Origin: Marinobacter sp. SS21
GTDB lineage: Bacteria > Pseudomonadota > Gammaproteobacteria > Pseudomonadales > Oleiphilaceae
DNA length: 64,000 bases
NCBI RefSeq assembly: GCF_028369065.1
Contig: NZ_JAQNDA010000009.1
Location: 1 to 64,000 of the forward strand
Direction: 5' to 3'
A model generated the notes under the pieces. It worked only from the letters and a program-made list of their open reading frames with translations. It made no database searches and was not told where the DNA came from. Positions 19,850-29,668 of this stretch are shown piece by piece (positions within the stretch are counted from its first letter, which is position 1; each line of letters starts with the position of its first letter). The position numbers and the translations under genes are program-made.

Positions 19850-20040
19850 GCTTTTGTAAGTTTTGGCCAGGAAACCCGACTACCTTTACGGGCCAGCTGA
19901 CCTTAAGGTCGAGCTGAACCATGTCAGGGCGTCTGACGGAACAACGCGAGTTTCCTGACTCTCATAGCGAATAACGACAAGGTCGTTACGTCCGCAAGCA
20001 TCACAGCGGTCTGTGACGTAAAAGCTTCGAGAGGTGTCCC

Positions 20041-23000
20041 ATGTTTGATGCAAGCAAGGTGCTTGAGCCTGCTTTTCAAGAACAGCCCAGGTCTTTTTTT
20101 TGGCAGGGCATGGCAGACAACTATGCCGTTGACGAAGCCGCCTACCTGAACGAACTCATTCCGCTGGCCCAAAGCGATGCCGCCGAGCACCGAGAGGTGA
20201 CGGAGATCGCCACCCGCCTCATCCAGCAGGTTCGTGAACAGGACGACTCGGTGCACATGGTGGACGCCCTGTTGCAGGAGTACAGCCTCGATACCCAGGA
20301 AGGCATCTTGCTGATGTGTCTGGCCGAAGCGCTGATGCGCATTCCCGACAAGCGTACTGCCGATGCGCTGATCGAAGACAAGATGTCGGTAGCCGATTGG
20401 CAAAAACACCTGGGCCGCAGTGACTCAACACTGGTGAACGCGTCTACCTGGGGATTGATGCTGACCGGTCGGGTGATCAAGATGGATCGGCATCTGGACG
20501 GTTCCCCGTCCACTATCTGGAAACAGTTGGTCAAACGTAGCGGAGAGCCGGTGATCCGCAGTGCCATGTATCGAGCCATGGCCATCATGGGCAAGCAGTT
20601 CGTGCTGGGGCGAGATATACGCGAAGCTCTCAAGAACGCCCGGGATTACCGCAAAAAAGGCTACACCTATTCTTTCGACATGCTCGGCGAAGCGGCCATG
20701 ACCCAGCAAGACGCCGCCCGCTATTTGGCCGATTACCTTCAGGCCATCGATACAGTGGGCGACGATCGCACGCCAGCGGGGAATGCGCCGGCACCCTCCA
20801 TTTCCATCAAACTCTCGGCGCTGCATCCCCGTTACGAAGTGGCCCAGGAACAGCGGGTGCTCACCGAGCTTTACGACACCGTGGTCGGCCTGCTAAAGGC
20901 GGCCCGCTCCAAGAACGTCGCCATCACCATCGACGCGGAAGAAATGGACCGGCTGGAACTTTCGCTCAAACTGTTTGAAAAACTTTACACCTCCACGGTG
21001 TGCCAGGGCTGGGGAGGGTTTGGGCTCGTTGTGCAGGCCTATTCCAAGCGTGCGCTGCCGGTACTGTGCTGGCTCAACAAACTGGCCAAAGAGCAGGGCG
21101 ATGAAATTCCGGTACGGCTGGTCAAAGGCGCTTACTGGGATACCGAGATCAAGCTTTGTCAGCAACTGGGGCTTGACGGCTACCCGGTTTTTACCCGCAA
21201 GGAGGCCACCGACACGTCCTATCTGGCATGCTTGCGCTTCCTGCTCAGCGACTACACCAGAGGCGCTCTCTACCCCCAACTGGCCAGCCATAACGCCCAT
21301 ACCGTGGCCTCGGTGCTGGCCATGTGCCGGCACAAGGACCGCAAAATTGAGTTCCAGCGCCTGCACGGCATGGGGGATGCGCTCTACAACACGGTACTGG
21401 AGCAGCACGACTATCCGGTGCGGATCTATGCGCCGGTCGGGGCGCACAAGGATCTGTTGCCCTATCTGGTGCGACGGTTACTGGAAAACGGCGCCAACTC
21501 TTCCTTTGTTCATCGCCTGGTCGATGCGGCCACCCCGGTAGAGGACCTGGTGCGTAATCCGGTGCAGGAACTGCTCAAGTTTGAATCTCTGCCCAATGAT
21601 CGTATCCCGCTGCCTGCCGGCATCTTTGGCGACAAAAGAAAAAATTCCGGGGGCCTGAATCTTCAAGTCGAAGCCCACCTTGATCCGTTGTTGGCAGCGC
21701 TTGGCAAATGGGGCGCTTCCAGTTGGCAGGCCGGACCGCTGGTCAATGGCGAGACCCGCCGTGAGGGAGATCGAAAAGACGTCCTGTCTCCTCATGACCA
21801 AACCCAAAGGGTTGGTCAGGTGTTCTGGGCCGGGGAACAGCAGGCGCTGGAGGCCTTGGCGGTGGCGGATAAGGGCTTTCGCGCCTGGAGCGAGCGCCCG
21901 GTGGAGGAGCGTGCGCAATGCCTGGAGCGATTTGCCGACCTGCTTGAATCCCATCTTCATGAGTTGATGGCGATCTGCTGCCGCGAGGCCGGCAAAACTA
22001 TGCAAGACGGCATCGACGAAGTCCGCGAAGCGGTGGACTTCTGTCGTTATTACGCGTCGCAGGGCCGCGCTCGCTTTGGCCAGCCCATCGCCTTGCCCGG
22101 GCCGACAGGCGAAAGCAACGAGTTATACATGGAAGGGCGGGGCGTGTTCCTGTGCATTAGTCCGTGGAACTTCCCGCTGGCGATCTTCAGCGGGCAGATC
22201 ATGGCGGCCCTGGTGGCTGGCAATGCCGTGATCGCCAAGCCCGCGGAACAGACCAGCCTGGTGGCGCACCGGGCCGTCGAGTTGATGCTGGAGGCCGGTT
22301 TTCCTGCCGATGCGATCCAGCTGCTGCCCGGAGACGGCGCCACCATCGGCGGCACTCTGGTTCCAGATCCTCGGGTTGCCGGGGTGGCGTTCACCGGCTC
22401 CACCCAAACCGCGCACATTCTCAATCGCACCCTGGCCGCACGTGAGGGCGCTATCGTGCCGTTGATTGCCGAAACCGGTGGTCAGAACGCGATGATCGTT
22501 GACAGCAGTGCGCTGCCGGAGCAGGTGATCAGAGATGTCTTGCACTCCGCCTTTGCCAGCGCTGGACAGCGCTGTTCGGCCTTGCGGGTGCTCTATGTGC
22601 AGCGCGACGTGGCGGATCGGATGGAGGAGCTGCTCGCCGGCGCCATGCAGATGCTGTCGGTGGGTGACCCGGCCCTGCACAGCACGGATGTGGGGCCGGT
22701 GATCGACGAGGAGGCCCAGCAAGGACTGCAGCAGCATTTGGCACACCTGGAAAAGACCGGGCGTTACATTGCCCGGGCTCCGATGCCGCCGTCGTGCCAG
22801 GCGGGGTTCTTCATTCCGCCGTCGGCCTACGGCATCGACACGATCAAACAGCTTAGCAAGGAAAACTTTGGTCCGATTCTGCACGTGGTGCGTTACGCCG
22901 CGCAAGACCTGGACAAGGTGATCGACGAGATCAACGACGCGGGCTACGGCCTGACGTTGGGCATTCACAGTCGGAGCGAAACGACCGCCGCCTATATTGA

Positions 23001-23220
23001 GCGTCAGGTCAAAGTGGGCAACAGCTACATCAACCGTAACCAGATCGGTGCAGTGGTCGGCGTTCAGCCCTTCGGTGGACGGGGCCTTTCCGGCACCGGA
23101 CCCAAGGCCGGTGGTCCCCACTATCTGCTGCGGTTTGTGACGGAGCGGGCTCGCTGCATCAATACGACGGCGGTTGGAGGGAACGCGTCATTACTATCAC
23201 TCGGTATCGAAAAGATTTGA
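20041..23220 (+). CDS. putA: Bifunctional proline dehydrogenase / P5C dehydrogenase
   Basis: A 1059-residue PutA that oxidises proline to glutamate in two steps with substrate channelling. The FAD-dependent PRODH barrel spans about residues 130-480 and includes SIKLSALHPRYE. The NAD-dependent aldehyde dehydrogenase domain spans about 570-1030, with Glu811 (AETGGQNAM) and nucleophile Cys845 (GQRCSALR). Compared with the roughly 1320-residue E. coli protein it lacks the N-terminal ribbon-helix-helix repressor domain and the C-terminal extension, so it is a type-A, purely enzymatic form. The start has an AGAGG ribosome-binding site. putP follows after 101 bp. Confidence 0.96.
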   Translation: MFDASKVLEPAFQEQPRSFFWQGMADNYAVDEAAYLNELIPLAQSDAAEHREVTEIATRLIQQVREQDDSVHMVDALLQEYSLDTQEGILLMCLAEALMRIPDKRTADALIEDKMSVADWQKHLGRSDSTLVNASTWGLMLTGRVIKMDRHLDGSPSTIWKQLVKRSGEPVIRSAMYRAMAIMGKQFVLGRDIREALKNARDYRKKGYTYSFDMLGEAAMTQQDAARYLADYLQAIDTVGDDRTPAGNAPAPSISIKLSALHPRYEVAQEQRVLTELYDTVVGLLKAARSKNVAITIDAEEMDRLELSLKLFEKLYTSTVCQGWGGFGLVVQAYSKRALPVLCWLNKLAKEQGDEIPVRLVKGAYWDTEIKLCQQLGLDGYPVFTRKEATDTSYLACLRFLLSDYTRGALYPQLASHNAHTVASVLAMCRHKDRKIEFQRLHGMGDALYNTVLEQHDYPVRIYAPVGAHKDLLPYLVRRLLENGANSSFVHRLVDAATPVEDLVRNPVQELLKFESLPNDRIPLPAGIFGDKRKNSGGLNLQVEAHLDPLLAALGKWGASSWQAGPLVNGETRREGDRKDVLSPHDQTQRVGQVFWAGEQQALEALAVADKGFRAWSERPVEERAQCLERFADLLESHLHELMAICCREAGKTMQDGIDEVREAVDFCRYYASQGRARFGQPIALPGPTGESNELYMEGRGVFLCISPWNFPLAIFSGQIMAALVAGNAVIAKPAEQTSLVAHRAVELMLEAGFPADAIQLLPGDGATIGGTLVPDPRVAGVAFTGSTQTAHILNRTLAAREGAIVPLIAETGGQNAMIVDSSALPEQVIRDVLHSAFASAGQRCSALRVLYVQRDVADRMEELLAGAMQMLSVGDPALHSTDVGPVIDEEAQQGLQQHLAHLEKTGRYIARAPMPPSCQAGFFIPPSAYGIDTIKQLSKENFGPILHVVRYAAQDLDKVIDEINDAGYGLTLGIHSRSETTAAYIERQVKVGNSYINRNQIGAVVGVQPFGGRGLSGTGPKAGGPHYLLRFVTERARCINTTAVGGNASLLSLGIEKI

Positions 23221-23321
23221 TGTCACGGCCCACATGGAAGTGCCGTTCAAGTCTTCTGCACGAATCCGGTACCTCAAACCCATAACAATTAGCGACAACA
23301 GCGCACTGGGAGTAAATTCTT

Positions 23322-24797
23322 ATGATTGAAGGCAACTTGGGGGTCAGTTTGACCTTTGTCGTATACATTCTGCTCATGCTCGGGATTGGTTACGTGGCCT
23401 ATCGCCGTACATCCAATCTGTCCGATTACATCCTGGGTGGTCGTAGTCTGGGGCCCTTGCCGTCTGCCCTGAGTGCAGGCGCGTCCGACATGAGTGGCTG
23501 GCTGCTGCTCGGTTTGCCTGGGTACGCTTACGCCGCTGGCTACGAGGCGATCTGGATTGCCGTCGGCCTGCTGGCGGGTACCTGGCTCAACTGGTTGTTC
23601 GTGGCCCGTCGGTTACGCACCTATTCGTTGGCCGCAGGGGATTCGCTGACACTGCCATCGTTTTTTGAAAACCGCTTCCACGATACCTCCCGCCTGCTGC
23701 GTATCGTGTCAGCCTTCTTCATTCTGCTGTTCTTCCTCTTCTACACCAGCTCCGGCCTGGTTGCCGGTGGCAAGCTGTTTGAAACGGTGTTTGGTCTGGA
23801 TTACTCCACGGCGGTCATCATTGGTACTCTGGCGGTGGTGTCCTACACCTTTTTTGGCGGCTTCCTGGCGGTGGCCTGGACCGATGTCATCCAGGGCCTG
23901 CTGATGTTCGCGGCCTTGTTGCTGGTGCCCATTATCGCTATCAATGCCGATGGCGGCTGGGGCGCTACCAAAGCGGCCATGGAACTGAAAAACCCGGAAT
24001 TTCTTAATGCCTTGACCAGTGGCGACGGTTCCGCCATGACGGCGATTGCGATTTTGTCGCTGCTTGGCTGGGGGCTGGGCTACTTCGGCCAGCCGCACAT
24101 CCTGGCCCGCTTCAAGGCCATTCGAAGCGAGCAGGATATTCCCGCTGCCCGTCGTATCGCGGTGATCTGGAGTGGACTGGGGCTGTTCGGCGCGCTGTTG
24201 GTGGGTTTTGCCGCCATTGGCTACTTTGAGACTCCGCTGGACGACGGTGAACGCTCCTTCATCCTGCTGGTGGACGCGCTGTTCCATCCGGTGATTGCCG
24301 GCATTCTGTTGGCGGCGATTCTTGCGGCCATCATGAGTACCGCAGACTCCCAGTTGTTGGTGTCGTCGTCTGCGCTGGCGGAGGACTTCTATAAGGCGCT
24401 GTTCCGCCGTGAGGCGTCCCAGGGTGAGCTGGTCTGGGTAGGCCGTCTGGCCGTGGTGGGCATTGCGGTGGTGGCTTGTATTCTGGCGTTCGATCCCGAC
24501 AGCCAGGTGCTGGAGTTGGTCTCCTACGCCTGGGCGGGCTTCGGTGCTGCTTTCGGCCCAGCGTTGATCCTGTCCCTGTACTGGAAGCGTATGACCCGTG
24601 CCGGTGCGGTTGCCGGTATCGTTGTGGGCGGCGCCACGGTGGTGGTCTGGGGCAACCTGTCCGGTGGTATCCTGGATCTGTACGAGATCATTCCTGGCTT
24701 CATCCTGGCAACCATCGCCATCGTTCTGGTGTCTCTGGCCGGTGCGGAGCCGACGAAGGACGTACAGGATGGCTTCGACCGGGCGATGGGCTCCTGA
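23322..24797 (+). CDS. putP: Sodium/proline symporter
   Basis: A 491-residue inner-membrane transporter of the solute:sodium symporter family with about 13 hydrophobic segments. It has the family motifs YILGGRSLGPLPSALSAGASDMSGWLLLGLPG near residues 36-67 (the Ser-rich TM2 region that binds Na+ and proline) and the later MSTADSQLLVSSSALAEDFY segment around TM9. It imports proline for PutA. The GGGAGT ribosome-binding site precedes the ATG. It is terminated by the hairpin at 24877. Confidence 0.95.
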   Translation: MIEGNLGVSLTFVVYILLMLGIGYVAYRRTSNLSDYILGGRSLGPLPSALSAGASDMSGWLLLGLPGYAYAAGYEAIWIAVGLLAGTWLNWLFVARRLRTYSLAAGDSLTLPSFFENRFHDTSRLLRIVSAFFILLFFLFYTSSGLVAGGKLFETVFGLDYSTAVIIGTLAVVSYTFFGGFLAVAWTDVIQGLLMFAALLLVPIIAINADGGWGATKAAMELKNPEFLNALTSGDGSAMTAIAILSLLGWGLGYFGQPHILARFKAIRSEQDIPAARRIAVIWSGLGLFGALLVGFAAIGYFETPLDDGERSFILLVDALFHPVIAGILLAAILAAIMSTADSQLLVSSSALAEDFYKALFRREASQGELVWVGRLAVVGIAVVACILAFDPDSQVLELVSYAWAGFGAAFGPALILSLYWKRMTRAGAVAGIVVGGATVVVWGNLSGGILDLYEIIPGFILATIAIVLVSLAGAEPTKDVQDGFDRAMGS

Positions 24798-24876
24798 TAG
24801 GCTGCGGCAGCATCAGGTGCTGAAAACGTTTTGAAAACGATTTAAGAACGTTCGAAAGACGTTTTAATAGATAGTG

Positions 24877-24906
24877 AAAAGGTGCCTTCCGGGGCACCTT
24901 TTTTCG
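24877..24906 (+). terminator. putP terminator
   Basis: The stem AAAAGGTGCC / GGCACCTTTT with a short loop, followed by T residues. Confidence 0.9.
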
Positions 24907-25005
24907 TATCTGGCTTTCATGCCTGTTGATTGCCTGCCCGGTGTTCAACACGGTCAGGGCAGGGGCCATGGCTCGGTCGTGGGTCCGTGCCATGGAACAC
25001 GGCAT

Positions 25006-25035
25006 AAAAAAACGCCAGCCCGAAGGCTGGCGTTT
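25006..25035 (-). terminator. acnB terminator
   Basis: The hairpin AAACGCCAGCC / GGCTGGCGTTT with an A tract on the plus strand (T tract for leftward transcription), just past the acnB stop. Confidence 0.9.
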
Positions 25036-25064
25036 CCGGTCAACTAACCGGTTGGCCCGGAAGC

Positions 25065-27659
25065 TCAGCTAGCGCTGGCTTCGGCGGCTTTCTTGGTGTA
25101 GTCGTCCATCTTGTCGAAGTTGAGATACTTGTAGATCTCGCCCGACATGCTGTTCAGGTCCTTGGCGTACTCCATGTACTCCTCGGTGCTCGGCAATTTG
25201 CCGAGAACCGCGCCCACAGCCGCCAGTTCGGCAGAGGTCAGGTACACGTTGGCGCCATCACCCAGGCGGTTCGGGAAGTTCCGGGTGGAGGTGGACAGCA
25301 CGGTGGATTGAGGCGCTACGCGAGCCTGGTTACCCATGCACAGAGAGCAGCCTGGCATCTCGGTGCGTACACCGGCGGTGCCGTAGGTGTTGAAGTAACC
25401 TTCTTCCATCAGCTGAGCCTGGTCCATCTTGGTCGGCGGAGACATCCACAGACGGGTGCTCAGCGGGCCCTTGTGCTGTTCCAGCAGCTTACCGGCGGCA
25501 CGGAAGTGGCCGATGTTGGTCATGCAGGAGCCGATGAACACTTCGTCCACCTTGTCACCAGCCACTTCGGACAGGACCTTGGCGTCGTCCGGGTCGTTCG
25601 GGCAGCAAACGATCGGCTCTTTGATGTCGGCCAGATCGATTTCGATGACATGGGCGTATTCAGCGTCTTTGTCAGCACGCATCAGGCTCGGGTTAGCCAG
25701 CCACTCTTCCATCTGCTGAGCGCGACGCTCCAGGGTACGCGGATCGCCGTAACCTTCGGCAATCATCCAGCGCAGCATGACGATGTTGGAGCGCAGGTAC
25801 TCGGCAACCGAATCTTCAGACAGGGTTACGGTACAGCCGGCAGCGGAACGCTCAGCGGAAGCGTCAGACAGTTCGAACGCCTGCTCGACGGTCAGGTGCT
25901 CAAGGCCTTCGATCTCCAGGATACGACCGGAGAATTCGTTGATCTTGCCTTTCTTCTCAACGGTCAGGATGCCCTGCTTGATGCCGTACAGCGGAATGGC
26001 GTGAACCAGGTCGCGCAGGGTGATGCCCGGCTGCATTTCGCCTTTAAAGCGAACCAGTACGGACTCAGGCATATCCAGCGGCATAACACCGGTGGCCGCG
26101 GCGAACGCAACCAGACCGGAACCGGCCGGGAAGGAGATGCCCATCGGGAAACGGGTGTGGGAGTCACCACCGGTACCAACGGTGTCCGGCAGCAGCATGC
26201 GGTTCAGCCAGGAGTGGATGATGCCGTCACCCGGACGCAGGGCGACGCCGCCGCGGGTCTGGATGAAGTCAGGCATGGTGTGCTGCATTTCAACGTCAAC
26301 CGGCTTCGGATAAGCGGCGGTGTGACAGAAGGACTGCATGACCAGGTCGGCCTGGAAGCCCAGACACGCCAGATCTTTCAGCTCGTCACGGGTCATCGGA
26401 CCGGTGGTGTCCTGGGAGCCAACAGTGGTCATCTTGGGCTCGCAGTAGGTGCCCGGACGAACGCCTTGGCCTTCTTCCAGGCCACACGCCTTGCCCACCA
26501 TCTTCTGGGCCAGGGAGAAGCCCTTGGTGCCGGCTTCCGGATCAACCGGCAGACGGAAGATGTCGGTAGCGCCCAGACCCAGAGCTTCACGGGCCTTGTT
26601 GGTCAGGCCACGACCGATGATCAGCGGGATACGACCGCCGGCCTGAACTTCGTCCAGGATCACGTCGGACTTGAACTTGTACTCGGAGATAACGTCGCCG
26701 GCTTCGTTCAGGATCTTGCCGTCGTACGGACGAATCTCGATCACGTCGCCCATGTTCATGTTGTCAACGGGCGCTTCGAATACCAGGGCACCCGCGTCTT
26801 CCATGGTGTTGAAGAAGATCGGGGCAACCTTGGAGCCGATGCACACACCGCCGCCGCGCTTGTTCGGTACGCCAGGCAGGTCTTCGCCGAAGAACCACAG
26901 TACGGAGTTGGTGGCAGACTTACGGGAAGAACCGGTACCAACCACGTCACCAACAAAGGCAACCGGCAGGCCCTTGGCCTTGATTTCTTCGATCTGGCTC
27001 ATGGGGCCAGTCACGCCGTGCTCTTCCGGGGTCAGACCATCACGGGTCATCTTGTAGGCTGCACGGGCGTGCAGTGGGATGTCTGGACGGGACCAGGCAT
27101 CAGGAGCCGGGGACAGGTCGTCGGTGTTGGTTTCACCAGTCACCTTGAACACGACCATTTTCATGCTTTCAGCAACTTTGTTCTTGCTGGTGAACCACTC
27201 GGCGTTGGCCCAGGATTCCATGATGCCTTTGGCCACGGCATTGCCGGCGTCCATTTTTTCCTTCACATCGTTGAAGGCGTCAAACATCAGCAGGGTCTTT
27301 TTCAGCTGCTCACCGGCCAGCTCGGCCAGTTCGGCGCTGTCCAGCAGCTCGACCAGAGTGGCGATGTTGTAACCGCCCTGCATCATGCCCAGCAACTGGA
27401 CCGCTTTGGGCTTGTCGACCAGCGAAGAGGAGGTTTCGTCCTTGACGATCGCGGTCAGGAACGCAGCCTTCACGTATGCAGCTTCGTCAACGCCCGGCGG
27501 AATACGGTTCTCAAGCAAATCAACCAGTGTTTCTTCCTCGCCGGCAGGCGGGTTCTTCAGCAGCTCAACCAGAGCTGCGGTCTGCTCAGCATTCAGGGGC
27601 TTGGGGGGAATGCCCAGAGCCGCGCGTTCTGCAACGTGTTCACGATAGGCTTCTAACAC
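25065..27659 (-). CDS. acnB: Aconitate hydratase B
   Basis: An 864-residue [4Fe-4S] enzyme of the TCA and glyoxylate cycles converting citrate to isocitrate. The domain order is the AcnB one: HEAT-like N-terminal domain, swivelling domain 4, then domains 1-3. Cluster ligands lie in FIGSCMTNIGHF and CSLCMGNQARV. The TGETNTDDLSPAPDAWSRPDIPLHA segment is diagnostic of the family. I choose the GTG at 27659 as start: it gives the E. coli N-terminus (LEAYREHVAERA) and follows a TGAGGG ribosome-binding site, while the ATG 15 bp upstream overlaps that site. Malate synthase G at 41.4 kb belongs to the same metabolic area. Confidence 0.96.
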   Translation of the reverse strand: MLEAYREHVAERAALGIPPKPLNAEQTAALVELLKNPPAGEEETLVDLLENRIPPGVDEAAYVKAAFLTAIVKDETSSSLVDKPKAVQLLGMMQGGYNIATLVELLDSAELAELAGEQLKKTLLMFDAFNDVKEKMDAGNAVAKGIMESWANAEWFTSKNKVAESMKMVVFKVTGETNTDDLSPAPDAWSRPDIPLHARAAYKMTRDGLTPEEHGVTGPMSQIEEIKAKGLPVAFVGDVVGTGSSRKSATNSVLWFFGEDLPGVPNKRGGGVCIGSKVAPIFFNTMEDAGALVFEAPVDNMNMGDVIEIRPYDGKILNEAGDVISEYKFKSDVILDEVQAGGRIPLIIGRGLTNKAREALGLGATDIFRLPVDPEAGTKGFSLAQKMVGKACGLEEGQGVRPGTYCEPKMTTVGSQDTTGPMTRDELKDLACLGFQADLVMQSFCHTAAYPKPVDVEMQHTMPDFIQTRGGVALRPGDGIIHSWLNRMLLPDTVGTGGDSHTRFPMGISFPAGSGLVAFAAATGVMPLDMPESVLVRFKGEMQPGITLRDLVHAIPLYGIKQGILTVEKKGKINEFSGRILEIEGLEHLTVEQAFELSDASAERSAAGCTVTLSEDSVAEYLRSNIVMLRWMIAEGYGDPRTLERRAQQMEEWLANPSLMRADKDAEYAHVIEIDLADIKEPIVCCPNDPDDAKVLSEVAGDKVDEVFIGSCMTNIGHFRAAGKLLEQHKGPLSTRLWMSPPTKMDQAQLMEEGYFNTYGTAGVRTEMPGCSLCMGNQARVAPQSTVLSTSTRNFPNRLGDGANVYLTSAELAAVGAVLGKLPSTEEYMEYAKDLNSMSGEIYKYLNFDKMDDYTKKAAEASAS

Positions 27660-28041
27660 GATATGGACCCTCATCAGTTGGAATGTCCCGCGCTTATGGC
27701 GTCATTGCCTGGCGGAAGTTTTATGGCGAAAAGGCTATTGGAGCCTCGGAGCCGCTACGGGAGCGTCTCAGGCTCTGAACGCCCAAACGGGCAAGCCCTC
27801 AAGCATACATCTGCGGCGACACGGATCTCGTCAAGGACAGCAGCCATTGGCGGCGCCTGCGCCTTGCACCTGCATGCTTCAGGACTCGCGGAAACGCTCC
27901 GGGAGCCACGCAGAGGCTCCCTAACTGGCGCTGCATTCTATAGGAATCCATGGCAAAAGTTAAGCTGGACGGTGGTCGGACGGCCTTTGTCAATCGTGTA
28001 TAATCGCGCCCCCAACGACTTTTGACGGTTATTCCAAGCCC
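27660..28041. promoter_or_regulatory. Divergent acnB / miaE promoter region
   Basis: 382 bp without a convincing gene. On the plus strand a perfect -10 TATAAT lies at 28000-28005, 36 bp before the miaE ATG; the matching -35 (about 27977) is poor. No clear acnB promoter was found on the minus strand. Confidence 0.5.
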
Positions 28042-28650
28042 ATGACTGCCGCCCTCGACGCCATCCACAATTTCCTGCCGTGCCGAACACCGGAGCGCTG
28101 GATCGAGAACGCCCTGGCCAATCAGGAGCTGATGCTGATTGACCATGCCCATTGCGAGAAGAAGGCCGCCTCTACCGCGTTGAGTCTGATGTACCGCTAT
28201 GTCGATAACGTGGATCTGCTCAACAAGATGTCGCGCCTGGCCCGGGAGGAATTACGGCATTTTGAACAAGTACTGGCGATCATGAAGAAGCGGGGGGTGG
28301 CATACGACCACCTGACCCCAGCCCGCTACGCCGCCGGCTTGCGGAAGGAAGTACGAAGCGAGGATCCAGGGCGGTTGGTGGACGTGCTCATCGTCGGCGC
28401 CATTATCGAAGCCCGCTCTTGCGAGCGCTTCGCGGCACTGGCGCCGCATCTGGACGACAAGCTGGCGGAGTTCTACAACAGCCTGCTCAAATCCGAGGCT
28501 CGGCATTACCAGGATTACCTCACCCTGGCCGAACAGGCGGCTGGTGCTAGCATTGACGAACGGGTAGCCACTTTTTTGGCGCTTGAGCAGCGCCTGATCG
28601 AGACCCCGGACGTTGAGTTCCGCTTCCATAGTGGTCCGGTCATGGCTTGA
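28042..28650 (+). CDS. miaE: tRNA 2-methylthio-N6-isopentenyladenosine hydroxylase
   Basis: A 202-residue non-haem diiron monooxygenase that hydroxylates ms2i6A37 in tRNAs reading UNN codons. The ferritin-like four-helix bundle carries ExxH iron motifs in AREELRHFEQV (about residues 68-78) and SEARHYQDY (about 152-160), with further Glu ligands in the DHAHCEKKAAS and AIIEARSCERF helices. It is transcribed alone from the TATAAT-containing region upstream. MiaE is an oxygen-dependent modification enzyme found in a subset of gammaproteobacteria, including Salmonella and Pseudomonas. Confidence 0.92.
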   Translation: MTAALDAIHNFLPCRTPERWIENALANQELMLIDHAHCEKKAASTALSLMYRYVDNVDLLNKMSRLAREELRHFEQVLAIMKKRGVAYDHLTPARYAAGLRKEVRSEDPGRLVDVLIVGAIIEARSCERFAALAPHLDDKLAEFYNSLLKSEARHYQDYLTLAEQAAGASIDERVATFLALEQRLIETPDVEFRFHSGPVMA

Positions 28651-28805
28651 TGCGGTCATCGACGCTTCCTCCCCGTAGTGGTGTGCCGGAACTGGAGGCG
28701 ACTCCAGGGCGGCGGTCCAATTACTGCCAAATCTGATATATTTCCTTCATCTACTACCTTGGTTGTACGAGCCGTACAGCGGCCCGGGAACAGGATGAAA
28801 GACCT

Positions 28806-29609
28806 ATGAATTTCAGGTGGTTGGTCGGGCTGGTGCTTTTGGGGCTCCCGTTAGCGCCGGCCTGGGCGGAGTGTTCCAAGACCCTGGTCGTCAACCAGGC
28901 GGCCTGGCAGCCGTATATGTACCGTACTGCCGAAGGGGACATGGCCGGCCTGGACTATGAGCTGGTCAGGCATATCCTCGAGCTGGCTGGGTGCGGCTAC
29001 CACTTTGTAGAGTACCCCTCAAAACGGGCGCTGGTGGGCATCGAACGGGGCGAGATCGATCTGGTGGCCGGCGCATCGATCACACCGGCTCGTCAGGTGT
29101 ATGGTCGTTTTACCCGTAGCTATCGGGAAGAGCGCATGGTGCTGTTAACACGGCGGGAAGACCGGGGGCGATACCCGGCCACCAGCCTCGCTCAGTTCAT
29201 GTCGCGGTACGATGTTGCCATTGGCGCGGTCAACGGGGGCTACTACGGGGAAGAATTCCGAGACCTGGATCATAGTGCCCTGCAGCGGAGTAATCGGCTG
29301 TTTCTGGCCAGCGATAATGAACGTTTGCTCAGAATGCTCATGCTGGATCGTATCGATGCCGTTGTTGGTGATGTGGTCAGTCTCCATGTCACAGCGGAGT
29401 CACTGGCGATGGCCGATCAGATTTCGGTCCATGAGCACACTCTGAACGCCGATGTGGTGCATTTTCTGTTGAGCAAGAAATCGACCACTCAATCCGATCT
29501 GGATGCCATCAACACGGCGATCGAGGCCTTTGTGGCGACCGATGAATACACCGCGCTGCTGGAACGTTTCGGGTTTGAGCCCAGTAAGGTGATGGGGAGT
29601 TGGCGCTAG
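28806..29609 (+). CDS. Orphan periplasmic solute-binding protein (SBP_bac_3-like)
   Basis: A 267-residue secreted protein with a signal peptide (about residues 1-21, ending PAWA) and a family-3 solute-binding domain. Visible signatures are the opening LVVNQAAWQPYMYR, GLDYELVRHIL, the KRALVGIERGEIDLVAGASITPARQVY stretch and the ALLERFGFEPSK ending. Such domains bind amino acids or act as sensor modules. No permease or ATPase gene is adjacent, so it may serve a distant transporter or be a stand-alone receptor. The ligand cannot be predicted. The GAAAGACCT stretch before the ATG is a weak ribosome-binding site. Confidence 0.8.
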   Translation: MNFRWLVGLVLLGLPLAPAWAECSKTLVVNQAAWQPYMYRTAEGDMAGLDYELVRHILELAGCGYHFVEYPSKRALVGIERGEIDLVAGASITPARQVYGRFTRSYREERMVLLTRREDRGRYPATSLAQFMSRYDVAIGAVNGGYYGEEFRDLDHSALQRSNRLFLASDNERLLRMLMLDRIDAVVGDVVSLHVTAESLAMADQISVHEHTLNADVVHFLLSKKSTTQSDLDAINTAIEAFVATDEYTALLERFGFEPSKVMGSWR

Positions 29610-29668
29610 GCCGTTATGGGCCGGTCACAGCCGGCCCTGGTTAGGCGCCGGCACGGTGTCGTGGCCGC

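Noticed and set aside
25308..27656. A 782-codon open frame opposite acnB
   Set aside because: It is antisense to a conserved gene; its composition is a by-product of GC-rich codon use and no domain is recognisable.
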